A stretch of DNA of 14,864 nt from a bacterium (GTDB lineage Bacteria > Ratteibacteria > UBA8468), in NCBI GenBank assembly GCA_030672255.1, contig DAOVGU010000150.1, forward strand, positions 1 to 14,864, written 5' to 3'. The first letter of the stretch is position 1; each line of letters starts with the position of its first letter. Position numbers and translations under genes: made by a program. Below are positions 13,932 to 14,864 of this stretch, piece after piece. The notes under the pieces were generated by a model. It ran no database searches. It had not been told where the DNA came from and was given only the letters and a program-made list of their open reading frames with translations.

Positions 13932-14012
13932 CTACGATTTCTTCCACTCTTTGCTAAGTTTCTCTCTAATCTTATGGAGTTCCTGCATAAATTTCGGCTC
14001 TTTTAAAGGCAT
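13932..14012 (-). pseudogene. Short remnant of a toxin-antitoxin partner protein
   Basis: A 26-codon ORF, MPLKEPKFMQELHKIREKLS then KEWKKS, preceded by AAGGTGAG at 14024-14017, which also spans the end of the PIN fragment. The sequence looks like the N-terminal helix of the small (about 50-70 residue) proteins encoded next to PIN-domain toxins, but it stops at TAG after 26 residues. Another frame continues as VEEIVDSYTHSLNP, which may be the lost C-terminus after a small deletion. It is too short for a firm call. Confidence 0.45.
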
Positions 14013-14018
14013 ATTAAC

Positions 14019-14096
14019 TCACCTTGCTTCCTTTATCCAGGTAGCATTTTTAATATACAACCCATTTATAACCGAGGTGTCTATGTAAATTCGCAT
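14019..14096 (-). pseudogene. PIN-domain (VapC-like) toxin fragment
   Basis: A 25-codon frame beginning MRIYIDTSVINGLY, the first beta strand and first acidic residue (Asp6) of PIN-domain RNases, then IKNATWIKEAR and a TGA. A PIN domain needs about 130 residues, so the middle is missing. The tail abuts the Shine-Dalgarno of the next ORF, as a complete toxin gene's C-terminus would. I infer an internal deletion. Confidence 0.55.
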
Positions 14097-14136
14097 TACA
14101 GAAAGAATATCATATTTTAATAGGAAGGTCAAAGAA

Positions 14137-14325
14137 GTGAGGGGTAGTCCAATAGAGCCAACTTTATTTATTCCAGCGAAGCTGAAAAAACAAAATTTAA
14201 CTGGTGAAATGATTGAATCATATTTTCCAAATTTTAATGATGATAGATTAATTGATGAAATGCTGGATGTAATTTCAAAGGTTTGGGATGAGCAACTCGA
14301 GTGTTGTGAGGTATGCCCAACCTGA
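14137..14325 (+). CDS. Small uncharacterised protein with C-terminal CxxCPT
   Basis: A 62-residue ORF starting at GTG with AGGAAGG 8 nt upstream. It has no signal peptide or membrane segment. The C-terminal half is acidic and helical (DDRLIDEMLDVISKVWDEQLE) and ends CCEVCPT, with cysteines at the extreme C-terminus. The composition looks like a real protein, not an antisense shadow. I do not recognise the family. It could also be the surviving C-terminal part of a longer gene, although an in-frame stop at 14086 limits upstream extension. It is transcribed away from the broken PIN locus. Confidence 0.5.
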   Translation: MRGSPIEPTLFIPAKLKKQNLTGEMIESYFPNFNDDRLIDEMLDVISKVWDEQLECCEVCPT

Positions 14326-14428
14326 TGTATAAGCGAAAAGGATGTATATTGTACAATGTTCGATAAAGGACCTTATTAAAATATAAATGTTAATAGCATC
14401 TTAAATAACACAAAGAAGAAGTTAGGAG

Positions 14429-14749
14429 ATGACCAAGAATATTAGTTGCAGGGAGTTTATGGGCAAGGTTCAGGAGAAACTCAGGAGATATTCGGCTGAT
14501 GATTTATGTAAGATGATTCTGGAATGGGCAAAGAGCACTCATCCTGATGAGCGTGAAGAATTTCTGTTAAGGCTTGTCCTTCCTTCTCCAGAAAAGCCGA
14601 TAGTAGCGGATTCAGAGATTTTGAAGAGTTTCTTTCTGGATGGATTAATCTATCCGATCTGCATTTTTCTCAGTGTATCTGTCTTCTTATTCACTTCTTC
14701 GCTTCTCCGTTTTGTTCTTCTTTATGCAGTTTGGTCAGGAATTTTTTGA
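14429..14749 (+). CDS. Small helical protein, C-terminus possibly frameshifted
   Basis: The first 60 or so residues look genuine: charged and helical, with VQEKLRRYSADDLCKMILEW and HPDEREEFLLRLVLP. Downstream of about residue 65 the frame becomes a hydrophobic, Phe/Leu/Ser-rich tail that overlaps a convincing minus-strand ORF and is therefore suspect. The protein was probably truncated or frameshifted near 14610-14640. Two starts are possible: ATG 14429, with GGAG directly abutting it, or ATG 14459, with GGGAG 3 nt upstream. The family is not recognised. It lies 103 nt after the CxxCPT gene in the same direction, and the short gap between holds nothing recognisable. Confidence 0.45.
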   Translation: MTKNISCREFMGKVQEKLRRYSADDLCKMILEWAKSTHPDEREEFLLRLVLPSPEKPIVADSEILKSFFLDGLIYPICIFLSVSVFLFTSSLLRFVLLYAVWSGIF

Positions 14750-14855
14750 AAGACCTTCCTGCTTTCTTCCAAAGACCTTCTGCTTCTGCCCTGTTATAGT
14801 TATAATTACTGAACATACCGGCAACCTCCGGCTCTTTATCAGGGTCTTTTGCCAT
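14691..14855 (-). CDS. Small basic protein of unknown function, may extend past window edge
   Basis: A 54-residue ORF from the ATG at 14855 to the TGA at 14691: it begins MAKDPDKEPEVAGMFSNYNY and continues NRAEAEGLWKKAGRSFKKFL, ending in a Lys/Glu-rich tail. The amino-acid make-up is soluble and amphipathic, far more protein-like than the overlapping plus-strand hydrophobic frames. The frame stays open to the window edge (TTA AAA ACA before the ATG), so the true start may lie outside. No Shine-Dalgarno can be seen in the 9 nt available. I do not recognise the family. Confidence 0.5.
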   Translation of the reverse strand: MAKDPDKEPEVAGMFSNYNYNRAEAEGLWKKAGRSFKKFLTKLHKEEQNGEAKK

Positions 14856-14864
14856 TGTTTTTAA

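Noticed and set aside
14640..14749. Membrane protein tail of the 14429 ORF
   Set aside because: The hydrophobic stretch is antisense to a more protein-like minus-strand ORF and is probably out-of-frame sequence.
1..14864. Full reassignment of UAG to an amino acid
   Set aside because: infC and rpmI both end at UAG at the expected family C-terminus.

Overview
This is an AT-rich bacterial chromosome segment, probably from an uncultured lineage, densely packed with core genes. Several of its proteins are lysine-rich or diverged. The genes are clearly bacterial: EF-Ts, S2, SerRS, enolase, DapF, ComEC, IF3, L35, L20, ThrRS, a cold-shock protein, and tRNAs without encoded CCA. Promoters are sigma70-like and most start codons have Shine-Dalgarno sites. 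The palindromic repeats and the loose toxin-antitoxin style genes at the right end resemble what is seen in uncultured candidate phyla, but I cannot name the phylum from sequence alone.

Layout. Positions 1-4283 (minus strand) hold eno, a MITE-like repeat, ftsB/divIC, serS, rpsB and tsf (cut by the window edge), closely spaced or overlapping and probably one transcript from a promoter at 4318-4346. A back-to-back divergent promoter at 4357-4385 drives dapF and then comEC on the plus strand (4395-7492). After a repeat (7522-7621) comes a small coiled-coil gene resembling a V-type ATPase peripheral-stalk subunit (7656-7973). It meets tail to tail a GAF-GGDEF membrane protein that closes the minus-strand run tRNA-Val, thrS, infC, rpmI, rplT, GGDEF (12274 down to 7960). 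Further right are a csp gene, tRNA-Leu(UAA), a DUF4258 / YgiT-zinc-finger pair typical of toxin-antitoxin loci, remnants of a second (PIN-type) toxin locus, and three small unrecognised ORFs.

How it fits together: most of the window is translation machinery (tRNAs, two aminoacyl-tRNA synthetases, IF3, three ribosomal proteins, EF-Ts), with cell division (FtsB), glycolysis (enolase), lysine/peptidoglycan precursor supply (DapF), DNA uptake (ComEC) and a c-di-GMP signalling protein attached. The right 1.8 kb is accessory.

The most notable points are these. (1) serS is interrupted by one in-frame UAG with no frameshift, while infC and rpmI end with UAG as a normal stop. (2) infC has no AUG/GUG/UUG between its Shine-Dalgarno site and its conserved body, so it appears to start at AUC or AUA, like the rare-start autoregulated infC of other bacteria. 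(3) Palindromic elements recur: two 100-bp copies whose terminal hairpins differ by compensatory changes, a MITE-like copy whose terminal repeat supplies the apparent ftsB start codon, and a different 65-bp palindrome embedded in frame in comEC. (4) The ComEC C-terminal metallo-beta-lactamase-like domain has lost its metal-binding motif. (5) ThrRS lacks the TGS domain.
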